From NCBI GenBank assembly GCA_044340025.1, contig JBIIUJ010000097.1:1-9819 (forward strand): a stretch of DNA of 9,819 nucleotides, read 5' to 3'. Each line of letters starts with the position of its first letter. Position 1 is the stretch's first letter. Made by a program: the position numbers and the translations under genes. Source of the stretch: JBIIUJ01 sp044340025. Lineage in GTDB: Bacteria; Pseudomonadota; Alphaproteobacteria; Caulobacterales; Aquidulcibacteraceae. The notes under the pieces were generated by a model. It did not search any database and had not been told where the DNA came from. It was given only the letters and a program-made list of their open reading frames with translations. Shown piece by piece: positions 1-7,191 of the stretch.

Positions 1-38
1 TCCCGGGCGCGGGCGGAAGCCTGCGGGCCGCGCTCCAT
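1..38 (-). CDS. Possible 5' end of a divergent gene, cut by the window edge
   Basis: On the minus strand an ATG at 38-36 opens a frame with no stop to the window edge, giving MERGPQASARAR. A perfect AGGAGG Shine-Dalgarno (plus-strand CCTCCT, 50-55) lies 11 bases upstream, slightly long but within range. Only 12 codons are visible, so the product cannot be named. A small regulator divergent from an oxidoreductase operon is a common layout, but that is inference. The frame could equally be chance in GC-rich DNA, where short frames often stay open. Confidence 0.33.
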   Translation of the reverse strand, partial: MERGPQASARAR

Positions 39-121
39 ACCTGATATAACCTCCTGCGTCTGGCGCCGCCGCGCCGGCGCGGTGCACAGTGGCGCTCTTC
101 GTTAGGAGAGGCGTGGGCGGC

Positions 122-1138
122 ATGGAGATCAACCGGCGGTGGGTTCTGGCGCGCCGGCCGGTCGGCCTGGTGTCTGCGTCCGACTTCCGGCTCGAGGAGG
201 CCCCCGCGCCCGAGCCGGCCGAGGGGCAATTCGTCGTCCGTCAGCACTACCTCAGCCTCGCCCCGGTGATGGCGCAATACGTGCTCGACGGCGGCACGAT
301 CGAGAAGCCGGTGGCCATTGGCGAGACGATGCGCGGGCGCGGTGTGGGCCGGGTTACGGCGTCGCGCCATCCGCGCTTTCGCGAGGGCGATGTCGTGCAC
401 GGGCCGTTCGGCTGGCAGGACTACGCAGTCTCGGATGGCGCGCGCCTTACCTATGTCAGCCGCTATGCCGGGCGCGTGGCGCCAATGTCCACAGCCATCG
501 GGGTGCTGGGGGTGACGGGCTATACTGCCTATTTCGGGATGGACCTTGTGAAGCCGAGGCCGGGCGACCGGATCCTTGTTTCCGGCGCTGTGGGGGGGGT
601 TGGCTCATCCGTCGGACAGATCGCGCGGATCATGGGCTGCTCGCCCATCATTGCGGTGTGCGGCGGCGAGGAAAAGCGGCGCATGGCGACCGAGCGGCTG
701 GGATATGACGCGGCGATCGATTATCGACATGGCCAGATCGGCCCTGCGCTCGATGCGCTGACGCCCGAGGGGCTGGATATCTATTTCGACAATGTCGGAG
801 GCCCCACGCTGGAAGCCGCGCTGGATCGGCTCCGCCAGAGCGCGCGCGTGGCGCTGTGCGGGGCGATCTCGCAATACATGGCCGATGGCAAGCCGGTGGG
901 CCCCTCCAACTATTTCAAGCTCGCCTACGCCAACGCCACCATGATCGGCTTCCAGATCTACGCGTTCGCCGACCGGTATGCCGAGGCCGAGGAGGCGCTC
1001 GCCGACTGGATCATGCGGGGCAAGCTCACCTGGCTGGAAAACCGCCTGGATGGGCTGGAGGTAATGCCCGCGGCGCTGGCTGGCCTGTTCAGCGGCGCCA
1101 ATCTGGGCAAGCAAATCGTGCGGATCGCACCTGAATAG
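122..1138 (+). CDS. Zinc-independent MDR-family NADP-dependent oxidoreductase (PTGR/CurA-like)
   Basis: A 338-residue protein of the medium-chain dehydrogenase/reductase superfamily, leukotriene B4 12-hydroxydehydrogenase / prostaglandin reductase / CurA branch. These cytoplasmic enzymes reduce the C=C bond of alpha,beta-unsaturated ketones and aldehydes with NADPH. The N-terminal NRRWVLARRPVG opening is typical. The Rossmann domain carries the cofactor loop AVGGVGSSVG (residues 156-165), then CGGEEKRR (180-187), whose basic residues suit NADPH, and YFDNVGG (221-227). I see no zinc-ligand set. ATG at 122 is chosen over an upstream in-frame GTG at 89 because it has AGGAGAGG (104-111) upstream and matches the family start; the GTG has no ribosome site. 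The usual LSLDPYMR-type motif reads LSLAPVMAQ here (45-53), which may alter substrate preference. It is first gene of a probable operon with the VOC and LysR genes, 22 bases before the VOC start. Substrate unknown. Confidence 0.93.
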   Translation: MEINRRWVLARRPVGLVSASDFRLEEAPAPEPAEGQFVVRQHYLSLAPVMAQYVLDGGTIEKPVAIGETMRGRGVGRVTASRHPRFREGDVVHGPFGWQDYAVSDGARLTYVSRYAGRVAPMSTAIGVLGVTGYTAYFGMDLVKPRPGDRILVSGAVGGVGSSVGQIARIMGCSPIIAVCGGEEKRRMATERLGYDAAIDYRHGQIGPALDALTPEGLDIYFDNVGGPTLEAALDRLRQSARVALCGAISQYMADGKPVGPSNYFKLAYANATMIGFQIYAFADRYAEAEEALADWIMRGKLTWLENRLDGLEVMPAALAGLFSGANLGKQIVRIAPE

Positions 1139-1160
1139 ACACTGCCTTTGGAGCCCCGCC

Positions 1161-1640
1161 GTGGACCAGCCCCTGTTTCGCCGCACCACCTATCTCTGCG
1201 CCGACGCCGAGGGGATGGCGGATTTCTACGCCGCCGTGTTCGGCATGACGCGTTGGTATGATCATACGCTTGCGGTGGATTCGCGCTTTCCGCCGACAGG
1301 CGCCGCCAGCGGCGCGCCAGCGCGGTTGATCGTGATGCAGGCCGAGGACCCGACGGTGGGCATGATCGGCTTTCTGCAATTCCTCGATCCCCCGCCCGGA
1401 AGCGCGCCGCTGTCCGCGCCAGCCGACGGGCGCGTGCGGGTCGGCGATACAGTGAAGGTGTTCAACTGCGCCGATGTGGAAGCTGCCCACGCCCGCGCCC
1501 TGGCGGCGGGAGCCGTTATCGCCACGCCGCCCACGGTCTGGGCCGTGCCCGCCCGCGAAGGCGGCGACGAGACGAGGCTGAAGATGTTTTGCTTCTTCGA
1601 TCCTGAAGGGCATTATTGCGAGGCAAGCCAGCGCTTGTGA
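1161..1640 (+). CDS. VOC-family (glyoxalase/bleomycin-resistance fold) protein
   Basis: A 159-residue single VOC module. It starts at GTG 1161 with GGAG (1150-1153) seven bases upstream. The N-terminal half has the YLCADAEGMADFYAAVFGM strand-helix pattern; the second beta-alpha unit is VKVFNCADVEAAHARALAAGA (residues 98-118). The C-terminal strand FFDPEGHYCEA (145-155) places Glu154 at the usual last metal-ligand position. The first-strand His usual in VOC metal enzymes is not evident (the strand reads RRTTYLC), so classical divalent-metal chemistry is uncertain. VOC proteins range from dioxygenases, isomerases and lyases to simple binding proteins. Position between an MDR reductase and a LysR regulator suggests a step in, or binding of a ligand of, the same pathway. 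No exported signal, so probably cytoplasmic. The next gene starts 10 bases after the stop. Confidence 0.9.
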   Translation: MDQPLFRRTTYLCADAEGMADFYAAVFGMTRWYDHTLAVDSRFPPTGAASGAPARLIVMQAEDPTVGMIGFLQFLDPPPGSAPLSAPADGRVRVGDTVKVFNCADVEAAHARALAAGAVIATPPTVWAVPAREGGDETRLKMFCFFDPEGHYCEASQRL

Positions 1641-1650
1641 CGGACACCCC

Positions 1651-2619
1651 ATGCTGACCGCGCGCCAGATCGAATACTTCGTGGCGATCGCCCGCGCCGG
1701 CAGTTTCAGCAAGGCGGCGCTGGCTTTGGGTCTCTCTCAGCCGGCCCTCACCAAGCAGGTGAAGCTGATCGAGCAGGATCTGAAGCTGCGGGTATTCGAG
1801 CGGACGGGCCGGGGCGTGCGGCTCACATCCGCCGGCGAAACGGTGATGGCCTTCGCCGCCGACATCAGCCATCAATTTGACCGGCTGGAAGCCGCCATCG
1901 CGCACATGCGCGGTTCGCCCAGCGGCGCGGTGACGGTGGCGACCACGCCTCTGGTGGCGCATCTGGTGACAAGCCCTGTGGCGCTGGCTGCGCGCGCCGT
2001 TCTGCCCGATGTGCAGCTGCGCATCACCGAGGGCTATGGCGCGGGCGTTACCGGCTGGGTGGCTGAAGGGCGCGCCGATCTGGCCGTGTCCTATATCCCG
2101 CTGAGGCAGGTGAAGCACCTCATCGATGGCGAGCTACTGTTCGACGACGAGATGTTCCTTGTCGGCGCGCCTTCCATGTTTGCGCGCCATAAGGTGGGCG
2201 CCGCGCTGCGCTTTGCCGATCTGGCGGGGCTGCCCATGGTGCTGCCGACCGGCCAGAACGGCTTGCGCCGCTGGCTCGACAAAGCCTCGCGCGATCTGGG
2301 CTTCCTGTTCCAGACCGCGCTGGAGATCGATGCGCTCTCGGCGCTTCTGGACACTGTGGCCTGGGGGCACGGCTTCACCGTGCTGCCTCGGCTGGCGGTG
2401 ATTGACGACCTCAACCGGCGCGGCCTCCTGACGGCAGCGATTTCCCATCCGGCGATCCCGGCGCAACTGACGCTGTTTACCGCGCGAGGGCGCCATTCGC
2501 CGGCCGCCGAGCGCGTCATCGACCTCGTCAAGGACCACGTGCGCGCCCTGCGCGCCAGATCGTTCTCCGGTTTGGAGGGATCGCCAGAATCCAAAAATGG
2601 ATCCGATTCAACAGTTTAA
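1651..2619 (+). CDS. LysR-family transcriptional regulator
   Basis: A 322-residue LysR-type regulator, a normal length for the family. The N-terminal winged helix-turn-helix covers about residues 1-60: LTARQIEYFVAIARAGSFS, then the recognition helix region SQPALTKQVKLIEQDL and the wing FERTGRGVRLTSAG. The effector-binding domain, two alpha/beta lobes, spans about 91-300 with the common ELLFDDEMFLVGA and AWGHGFTVLPRLAV segments. The last ~20 residues are a polar tail (SPESKNGSDSTV). It is translated 10 bases after the VOC gene, so it is likely co-transcribed with the oxidoreductase and VOC genes. The receptor operon starts 164 bases downstream and is a plausible target. LysR regulators usually need a small-molecule co-inducer, often the pathway substrate or an intermediate; here it is unknown. 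I could not assign a T-N11-A operator with confidence. Confidence 0.95.
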   Translation: MLTARQIEYFVAIARAGSFSKAALALGLSQPALTKQVKLIEQDLKLRVFERTGRGVRLTSAGETVMAFAADISHQFDRLEAAIAHMRGSPSGAVTVATTPLVAHLVTSPVALAARAVLPDVQLRITEGYGAGVTGWVAEGRADLAVSYIPLRQVKHLIDGELLFDDEMFLVGAPSMFARHKVGAALRFADLAGLPMVLPTGQNGLRRWLDKASRDLGFLFQTALEIDALSALLDTVAWGHGFTVLPRLAVIDDLNRRGLLTAAISHPAIPAQLTLFTARGRHSPAAERVIDLVKDHVRALRARSFSGLEGSPESKNGSDSTV

Positions 2620-2783
2620 CTATGACCAGACCAGGGGGCCGGCCTTCACTTGACCGCCACATACCCTGGCCTGCCGTGAGCGTGCGCCATCGCCTGCGGT
2701 GATATCTGATAGAACCGCTGTCTGCTTTGTCGCATTGGCGTCACGTTGCACCATCGCCTCTGTTACCAGCCGGGGGCCTGTCC

Positions 2784-5096
2784 ATGATCGATCGTCGTCT
2801 TTGCGCATCCAGCGCCGCACTGATTGCGGGTCTGGCAAGCGTTATGTCTCCGGCGCTCGCCCAGGAGGCGGCACCCGTCGCCACGGCCAGCCGGGCGGAA
2901 ACCGTCGTCGTCACGGCGCGGCTGCGCAGCGAGAGCCTGCAGGAAGTTCCGCTGTCCATCGCTGCCTTCGGCGAGGTCGCGATCGAGCGCCAGCGGATCG
3001 ACAGCCTCGACCGGCTCTCCGCCCTTGCGCCCTCGCTGTCCGCGTCCGATCCGTTCGGACGCAACAACCCTAGCGTCTCGATGCGGGCGGTCGGGCTTGC
3101 CGGCATCGGTGACGAGTTGCCCGTCGGGCTCTTTATCGACGGGGTCTATATCTCCGGTCGGTCCAGCGCGAACCTGCTGCTGACCGATCTCGAGCGAGTG
3201 GAAGTGGCGCGCGGGCCGCAATCGGCCCTCTACGGCCGCAACACCTTCGCCGGCGCGATCAATTTCGTCACCCGCAAACCGGGCGATACGTTCGAGAGCT
3301 ATGTCGAGGCCACCGCCGGCGACAAGGAACGCTACGAACTGCGCGGCGGACTGACCACCCCGATCGTGGAGGATCTGCTTTCGGTCCATCTCGGTGCAAT
3401 CTGGCGCGATTGGGGCGGCTTCTACGAGAACCAGAACCCGGCAGGGCCGGACCTGAACCGGCAAAAGACCCTAGCCTTCAACGGCGTGCTGCGCCTCACG
3501 CCCACGCCCAAGTTGGAAGCCAGCCTGCGCCTGAACGTCGCCAGCGACGAAGACAGCACCGCCGCCGCCTTCCTCACGCCCGCCAATGTGGCGCTCACAC
3601 TTTCCAATGGCGGCTCGCTCGGCTTCTTCCGAGGCGCGGCACCTGAAAACCCGCCGCCGGGCCTGGTGTGCTGTTCCGCCTCTGACGGCGTCGCCGGCTT
3701 CGAGCGCGATACCACCCGCGCCGCCTTTACGCTGCGCTATGATTTCTCGCCGACGCTCAGCCTCACCGCCATCACTGCCTACACGACCGAAGACCAGCTC
3801 TATGACCAGGACGTAGACTACCTGGCCGACAAGCTCTTCACCTTCGGCAACGTGATCAACCGCGAGGACGTGAGCCAAGAAATCCGGCTCTCGTTCGACG
3901 GCGAGCGCCTGAGGGTTCTGGGCGGTTTCTTCATCTACAATTTCAAGAACCGGTTCGAAAACAGGGCCTACGCCCAGTTCTTCCTGCCGCCGGCCGTGCG
4001 CAGCGCCAATCCCGTGCGCAACAACGGGCCGTTCGTCTCGGTGACGGAAACCGACGCCGTCGCTCTGTTCGGCTCGATCGGCTATGAGTTCGCGCCCGGC
4101 CTGACCGGCACGGCGGACCTGCGCTGGGGCGAGGAGACCAAGACGTTCGACTATTTCCGCGGCGCGGCGCTGACGCCAGATCCGCGGCGCGAGCGCACCT
4201 GGGACAGCTGGACCCCGCGCGTCATCCTCGACTGGAAGCCCAACGACGCGCAGATGTATTACGTCTCGGCGGCCAAGGGCTTCAAGACCGGCGGCTTCAA
4301 CGATCAGATCAACATCTTCGATACCGAGCGCGCCTATGCGCCCGAAACCAACTGGACCTATGAGATCGGGACCAAGCAGGCGTTTTTCGATCGCCGCCTG
4401 CTTGTGAACGCCACGCTCTTCTACATCGACTGGTCGAACCAGCAGGTGGTCTCCGCCTCCTCGCGCGGGCCGGCCAACAACACCTTCATCGCCAACGCCG
4501 CGCAATCGACCTCGCAGGGCTTCGAGCTCGACATCTCCGCCAGCCCGACCGAGCGGATCGACCTGACGGCGGCGCTCTCGCTCTCGGATGCAACGTTCGA
4601 TTCCTACATCGATCCCGCGCTCGCCGGCATCGACCGCGCGACCGGCCAGGTGGCCACGCTGCCTGGCCTGCGGCTGGTGCAGCTGCCCAACGGCGTGTTC
4701 GGGGCGGATGTCTCAGGCAACCGCCTGCCGCGCGCCTCCAAGTGGCAGGCGGCGCTTGGCGCGCAATACACCCACCCCCTGCCGGAAGGAGAGATCTACG
4801 CGCGCGGCGATCTCACCTACCGCTCCAGCCAGTTCGCCGAGCCCTCGAACTTCGCCGAAACGGGCGACCAGACGCGCGTGAACCTGCGCGTGGGCTACGA
4901 GACCGATCGCTTCAGCCTGTCGGCCTTCGTCGACAATGTGTTTGACGATCGCACGCCTCCCGTCATCATCCGCTTCAGCGACTTCAACAGCTTCTTCGCC
5001 CAGCCGTTCCCGGGCGCGCTCAAGCGCGCCTTCCAGGTGACGCCGGCGGATGGACGCACGTTTGGGGTGACGGCGCGGGTGAAGTTCGGGGGCTGA
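2784..5096 (+). CDS. TonB-dependent outer-membrane receptor
   Basis: A 770-residue TonB-dependent receptor that would take up a scarce or bulky ligand across the outer membrane using TonB-ExbBD energy. ATG 2784 is chosen over the upstream in-frame ATG at 2727 because it begins a clean signal peptide: basic MIDRR, a hydrophobic core and a likely cut after SPALA (residue 26, before QEAAP). GGGGG (2772-2776) lies seven bases upstream. The mature N-terminus has a TonB box, ETVVVTA (39-45). The plug domain follows, with EVPLSIAAF, LFIDGVYI, DLERVEVARGPQSALYGRNT and GAINFVTRKP (about 55-166). The rest alternates aromatic beta-barrel strands and ends GRTFGVTARVKFGG. This plug style is common in sphingomonad and Caulobacter receptors for plant, aromatic or siderophore-like molecules, but ligand cannot be read from it. 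It leads a tight operon with an exported hydrolase-fold protein and a VOC protein, favouring a catabolic role over plain iron uptake. Confidence 0.96.
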   Translation: MIDRRLCASSAALIAGLASVMSPALAQEAAPVATASRAETVVVTARLRSESLQEVPLSIAAFGEVAIERQRIDSLDRLSALAPSLSASDPFGRNNPSVSMRAVGLAGIGDELPVGLFIDGVYISGRSSANLLLTDLERVEVARGPQSALYGRNTFAGAINFVTRKPGDTFESYVEATAGDKERYELRGGLTTPIVEDLLSVHLGAIWRDWGGFYENQNPAGPDLNRQKTLAFNGVLRLTPTPKLEASLRLNVASDEDSTAAAFLTPANVALTLSNGGSLGFFRGAAPENPPPGLVCCSASDGVAGFERDTTRAAFTLRYDFSPTLSLTAITAYTTEDQLYDQDVDYLADKLFTFGNVINREDVSQEIRLSFDGERLRVLGGFFIYNFKNRFENRAYAQFFLPPAVRSANPVRNNGPFVSVTETDAVALFGSIGYEFAPGLTGTADLRWGEETKTFDYFRGAALTPDPRRERTWDSWTPRVILDWKPNDAQMYYVSAAKGFKTGGFNDQINIFDTERAYAPETNWTYEIGTKQAFFDRRLLVNATLFYIDWSNQQVVSASSRGPANNTFIANAAQSTSQGFELDISASPTERIDLTAALSLSDATFDSYIDPALAGIDRATGQVATLPGLRLVQLPNGVFGADVSGNRLPRASKWQAALGAQYTHPLPEGEIYARGDLTYRSSQFAEPSNFAETGDQTRVNLRVGYETDRFSLSAFVDNVFDDRTPPVIIRFSDFNSFFAQPFPGALKRAFQVTPADGRTFGVTARVKFGG

Positions 5097-5099
5097 GGC

Positions 5100-5963
5100 G
5101 TGATCGATCGGCGCGGGATTCTGGGCGGGGTTGCCTGTCTCGCCGGAGCGCCCGCCGCCGCCGCCGCCGCCAGCCCGCCGGTGCGCCGCCTCTATGCCGC
5201 AAGCCGGCATGGGCAGGTGCATCTGCGCCAGAGCGGCGCGGCGCGCGTCCGGCCGCCGCTCCTGTGCTTTCATCAGGTTCCCAATTCCAGCCAGGTCTTC
5301 GCGGCGGTGATGCCGCACCTTGCGGCGCAGCGGCGGGTCTTCGCTTTCGACACGCCGGGCTATGGCATGTCCGATCACGCGCCCGATCCACAGACGATTG
5401 CGGCCTATGCCGAGGGGCTGGGCGATGCGATCGCCAGCCTCGGTCTGTCGCGCCGACCGGTGGATCTGCTGGGCTACCATACGGGCGCAGCCATCGCCGC
5501 AGAACTGATCCACCAGCGGCGGGTGGCGGCGCGGCGCGTGGTTCTGGCGGCGGTTCCTGTGTTCACGGCGGAAGAGCGCGCCCGGTTCGGCGCGCTGGCC
5601 CCCATCCCTTTCGACGAGGACGGCGACTGGGCGCGCGAGGAATGGCGCCGCTCCTGGTTCTGGCGCGGGCCGGGCCAGACGCGCGAGAGCGTGCTGCGCG
5701 CCTATGGCGAGAAGATGCGCCCAGGCGCGCGCGAGCGCGGCGCTGCGGCCATCGCGGCCTACGACATGGCTGGCGCGCTCCAGGGTCTCGCACAGCCGCT
5801 GATGATCCTGCGCCCGCGCGACGATCTGTGGGAGGCGACGGCGCGCGCCATCGCCCTGCGCCCGGACGCGCGCAGCCTCGATCTGCCGGACCTCGGCCAT
5901 GGCATGTGGGACGTGGCGCCCGAGCGGCTTGCGAACCTCCTCGAAAGCTTTCTTTCCGCATGA
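5100..5963 (+). CDS. Tat-exported alpha/beta hydrolase-fold protein with His at the nucleophile position
   Basis: A 287-residue alpha/beta-hydrolase-fold protein. GTG 5100 lies 3 bases after the receptor stop, with GGGGG (5088-5092) upstream. The N-terminus MIDRRGILGGVACLAGAP followed by an Ala run fits a twin-arginine signal (RR at residues 4-5), so a folded periplasmic protein is expected. Fold landmarks: oxyanion-hole strand LLCFHQVP (54-61), FAFDTPGYGMSD (81-92), nucleophile elbow LLGYHTGA (123-130), acid at Asp241/242 in LRPRDDLW, and terminal His267 in LPDLGHGMW. The elbow reads Gly-Tyr-His127-Thr-Gly, with His (CAT, 5478-5480) where Ser, Cys or Asp normally acts, while acid and His remain. 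So ordinary serine-esterase chemistry is unlikely; it may be a lyase, isomerase or binding protein, or use another mechanism. The coding frame is continuous and the VOC gene overlaps its stop (ATGA). A (GCC)6 tract encodes Ala19-24. Confidence 0.9.
   Translation: MIDRRGILGGVACLAGAPAAAAAASPPVRRLYAASRHGQVHLRQSGAARVRPPLLCFHQVPNSSQVFAAVMPHLAAQRRVFAFDTPGYGMSDHAPDPQTIAAYAEGLGDAIASLGLSRRPVDLLGYHTGAAIAAELIHQRRVAARRVVLAAVPVFTAEERARFGALAPIPFDEDGDWAREEWRRSWFWRGPGQTRESVLRAYGEKMRPGARERGAAAIAAYDMAGALQGLAQPLMILRPRDDLWEATARAIALRPDARSLDLPDLGHGMWDVAPERLANLLESFLSA
5154..5171 (+). repeat. (GCC)6 trinucleotide tract in the signal-peptide coding region
   Basis: Six perfect in-frame GCC codons encode Ala19-Ala24 of the hydrolase-fold protein, directly after the hydrophobic core of its Tat-like signal. 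Gain or loss of a unit would change signal length without shifting the frame. Such runs also arise by chance in Ala-rich signals of high-GC genomes. Confidence 0.9.
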
Positions 5964-6949
5964 GCGCGACCGCCGCCGGCCTCGCGCTCGCGGTCGCGGC
6001 CGGGGCGGCGTTCGACACGGCGGTTGACGACGGCTGGCAGGAGGCTGTGATCTCCGTCAGCGACCTCGACGCCCAGACCGCGCTGTTTCGCGATGTGCTT
6101 GGCTTTCGCGTGGTCCAGCGCGGCCGGGTCGATCGCACCCAGCTTGCGGCCTGGGGTCTCGACCGGGGGATAGAGGCGCGCGAGGTGCTGCTGGCGCAGC
6201 CCGGCGCCGGGCGCGGCTTTGTGCGGCTTGTGGCGTTCTCCGGCCCGCAGGATCGCGGCCGCATCCGCTCCTCGGCGCAGCCCTGGGAGGCGGGCGGCTG
6301 GGTCGGGCTCAATGTGCGCATCACGGATATCGCGGTCACCTTCCGCCGCCTCCAGCGCGCTGGCTTTCAGGGCTTCAGCGATCCGGTGGAGTTTGTGGTG
6401 CCGCCGTTTCGCGTGCGCGAAGCGATGATGGCGGGTCCCGACGGGATCGTGCTCGGCCTGCTGGAGCGGGTGGAGCCGCCGCTCGCCGGCCCGGCCTGGG
6501 AGAGCCTTGTGTCGCGCCCGGTCACGGCCTTTGCAACCACCGCCGCGCCGGAGGAGACGGCCGCCCTGCTGGAACGCGTTGGTCTGCGGGTGCGTCTCTC
6601 GTTCGACGGCCCGGCGGCGGAGCCGGGACCAAACCTGTTCGCTCTGCCGCACAATGTGGTGGCGACCGCCCGGCGCTCCGTTCGCTGGTGGCAGGCGGCG
6701 GGCCGAGAGGAGGGCACGATCGCCACCATCGCCTTCACCGGCCTCGAGGGCCGCTCCCACGCCGCTGGGGCGGCGCCCCCGGCGCTTGGCCTGTTCACGC
6801 TGCGCCTGCCGGTCAGCGACGTGGAGCGCCGCTGCGCAGCCGCCGGCGCCAGCGCCGCCGCGCTCGTGGCCGCGCCCTATGGCCCGCTGCGCGGCTGCAG
6901 CATCCGCCTGCCCGATGGCGCGATGCTGGATCTCCTCGGGCGGCCCTGA
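5960..6949 (+). CDS. Two-domain VOC-family protein, possibly exported
   Basis: A 329-residue protein with two VOC (glyoxalase-fold) halves. The first (about residues 27-171) starts WQEAVISVSDLDAQTALFRDVLGF and ends AGPDGIVLGLLER; the second (about 185-327) runs from SRPVTAFATTAAPEETAALLERVGL to LPDGAMLDLLGRP. The start is ATG 5960, which overlaps the hydrolase stop as ATGA, a sign of coupled translation; the frame is open much further upstream, but that part lies inside the hydrolase gene. Residues 5-18 are hydrophobic and Ala-rich, resembling a signal peptide, but no basic residue precedes them, so export is uncertain. The usual VOC metal set is incomplete: Glu28 in the first strand is a candidate ligand, Leu or Asp appear where a C-terminal Glu is expected. 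It may be a divergent enzyme or a binding protein for the same ligand as the receptor and hydrolase-like protein. Confidence 0.88.
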   Translation: MSATAAGLALAVAAGAAFDTAVDDGWQEAVISVSDLDAQTALFRDVLGFRVVQRGRVDRTQLAAWGLDRGIEAREVLLAQPGAGRGFVRLVAFSGPQDRGRIRSSAQPWEAGGWVGLNVRITDIAVTFRRLQRAGFQGFSDPVEFVVPPFRVREAMMAGPDGIVLGLLERVEPPLAGPAWESLVSRPVTAFATTAAPEETAALLERVGLRVRLSFDGPAAEPGPNLFALPHNVVATARRSVRWWQAAGREEGTIATIAFTGLEGRSHAAGAAPPALGLFTLRLPVSDVERRCAAAGASAAALVAAPYGPLRGCSIRLPDGAMLDLLGRP

Positions 6950-7191
6950 GCGCGCCGAACGGGAACGCGTCAGCCCGGCGACGGCGGGCCCGCAGCGTCG
7001 GCGAGTTCTGCTAGGCTGCTGGGATCGAACATCGGCTAGCCAAGCTTAACCACACCTGTGCCAACAGCCGGGTCAATCGCATAAACCGCCCGACCAAGGC
7101 TGTGGTCGCGCCAGCGGCACATTCAGCAGCGCAGACCGCTGCTGGTGGAGGGACGGGCCGGCGCTTTGCCCTTCTTCGGACGGTTTATTCC
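6950..7191. other. Intergenic region between convergent operon end and stress-protein gene
   Basis: These 242 bases lie between the stop of the two-domain VOC gene (plus strand) and the stop of the universal stress protein gene (minus strand), where two convergent transcripts must end. I see no convincing gene. It holds the hairpin at 7124-7144, a palindromic GCGGGCCCGC near 6980-6995, and a facing pair of near-identical segments, ATAAACCGCC (7081-7090) and the reverse complement of ATAAACCGTC (about 7178-7187), about 90 bases apart. No T-run accompanies these structures. Confidence 0.6.
7124..7144. terminator. Perfect 8-bp hairpin, possible bidirectional terminator
   Basis: CAGCAGCG (7124-7131), a five-base loop CAGAC, then CGCTGCTG (7137-7144) form a perfect GC-rich stem between two convergent genes. 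The position fits a terminator serving both, but no U-tract follows on either strand, so it would not be a standard intrinsic terminator. It could instead stabilise the 3' ends of transcripts stopped by Rho. Confidence 0.35.

Noticed and set aside
45..50. TATAAC as a -10 box for the oxidoreductase operon
   Set aside because: No -35 match at proper spacing, and the site overlaps the possible leader of the divergent gene; too weak to annotate.
2650..2678. TTGACC as a -35 box for the receptor operon
   Set aside because: No acceptable -10 box lies 16-18 bases downstream.
3471..4505. Minus-strand open frame opposite the receptor gene
   Set aside because: Chance antisense frame caused by GC-rich codon positions; no motif and the receptor barrel is on the other strand.
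2784..5112. Receptor and hydrolase genes both starting with MIDRR and sharing TGATCGATCG at their starts
   Set aside because: A ten-base identity at two start sites is easily chance or codon bias; the proteins are otherwise unrelated.
4713..5900. Long minus-strand open frame opposite the receptor end and the hydrolase gene
   Set aside because: Arg/Ala-rich text with no recognisable motif; the plus-strand genes explain this stretch.
5264..5959. Upstream extension of the double-VOC frame
   Set aside because: It lies inside the hydrolase gene in another frame and translates to Arg/Gly-rich nonsense; the ATGA start at 5960 is natural.
7013..7050. Possible tRNA-like GGGATCGAAC segment
   Set aside because: No cloverleaf arms can be paired around it.
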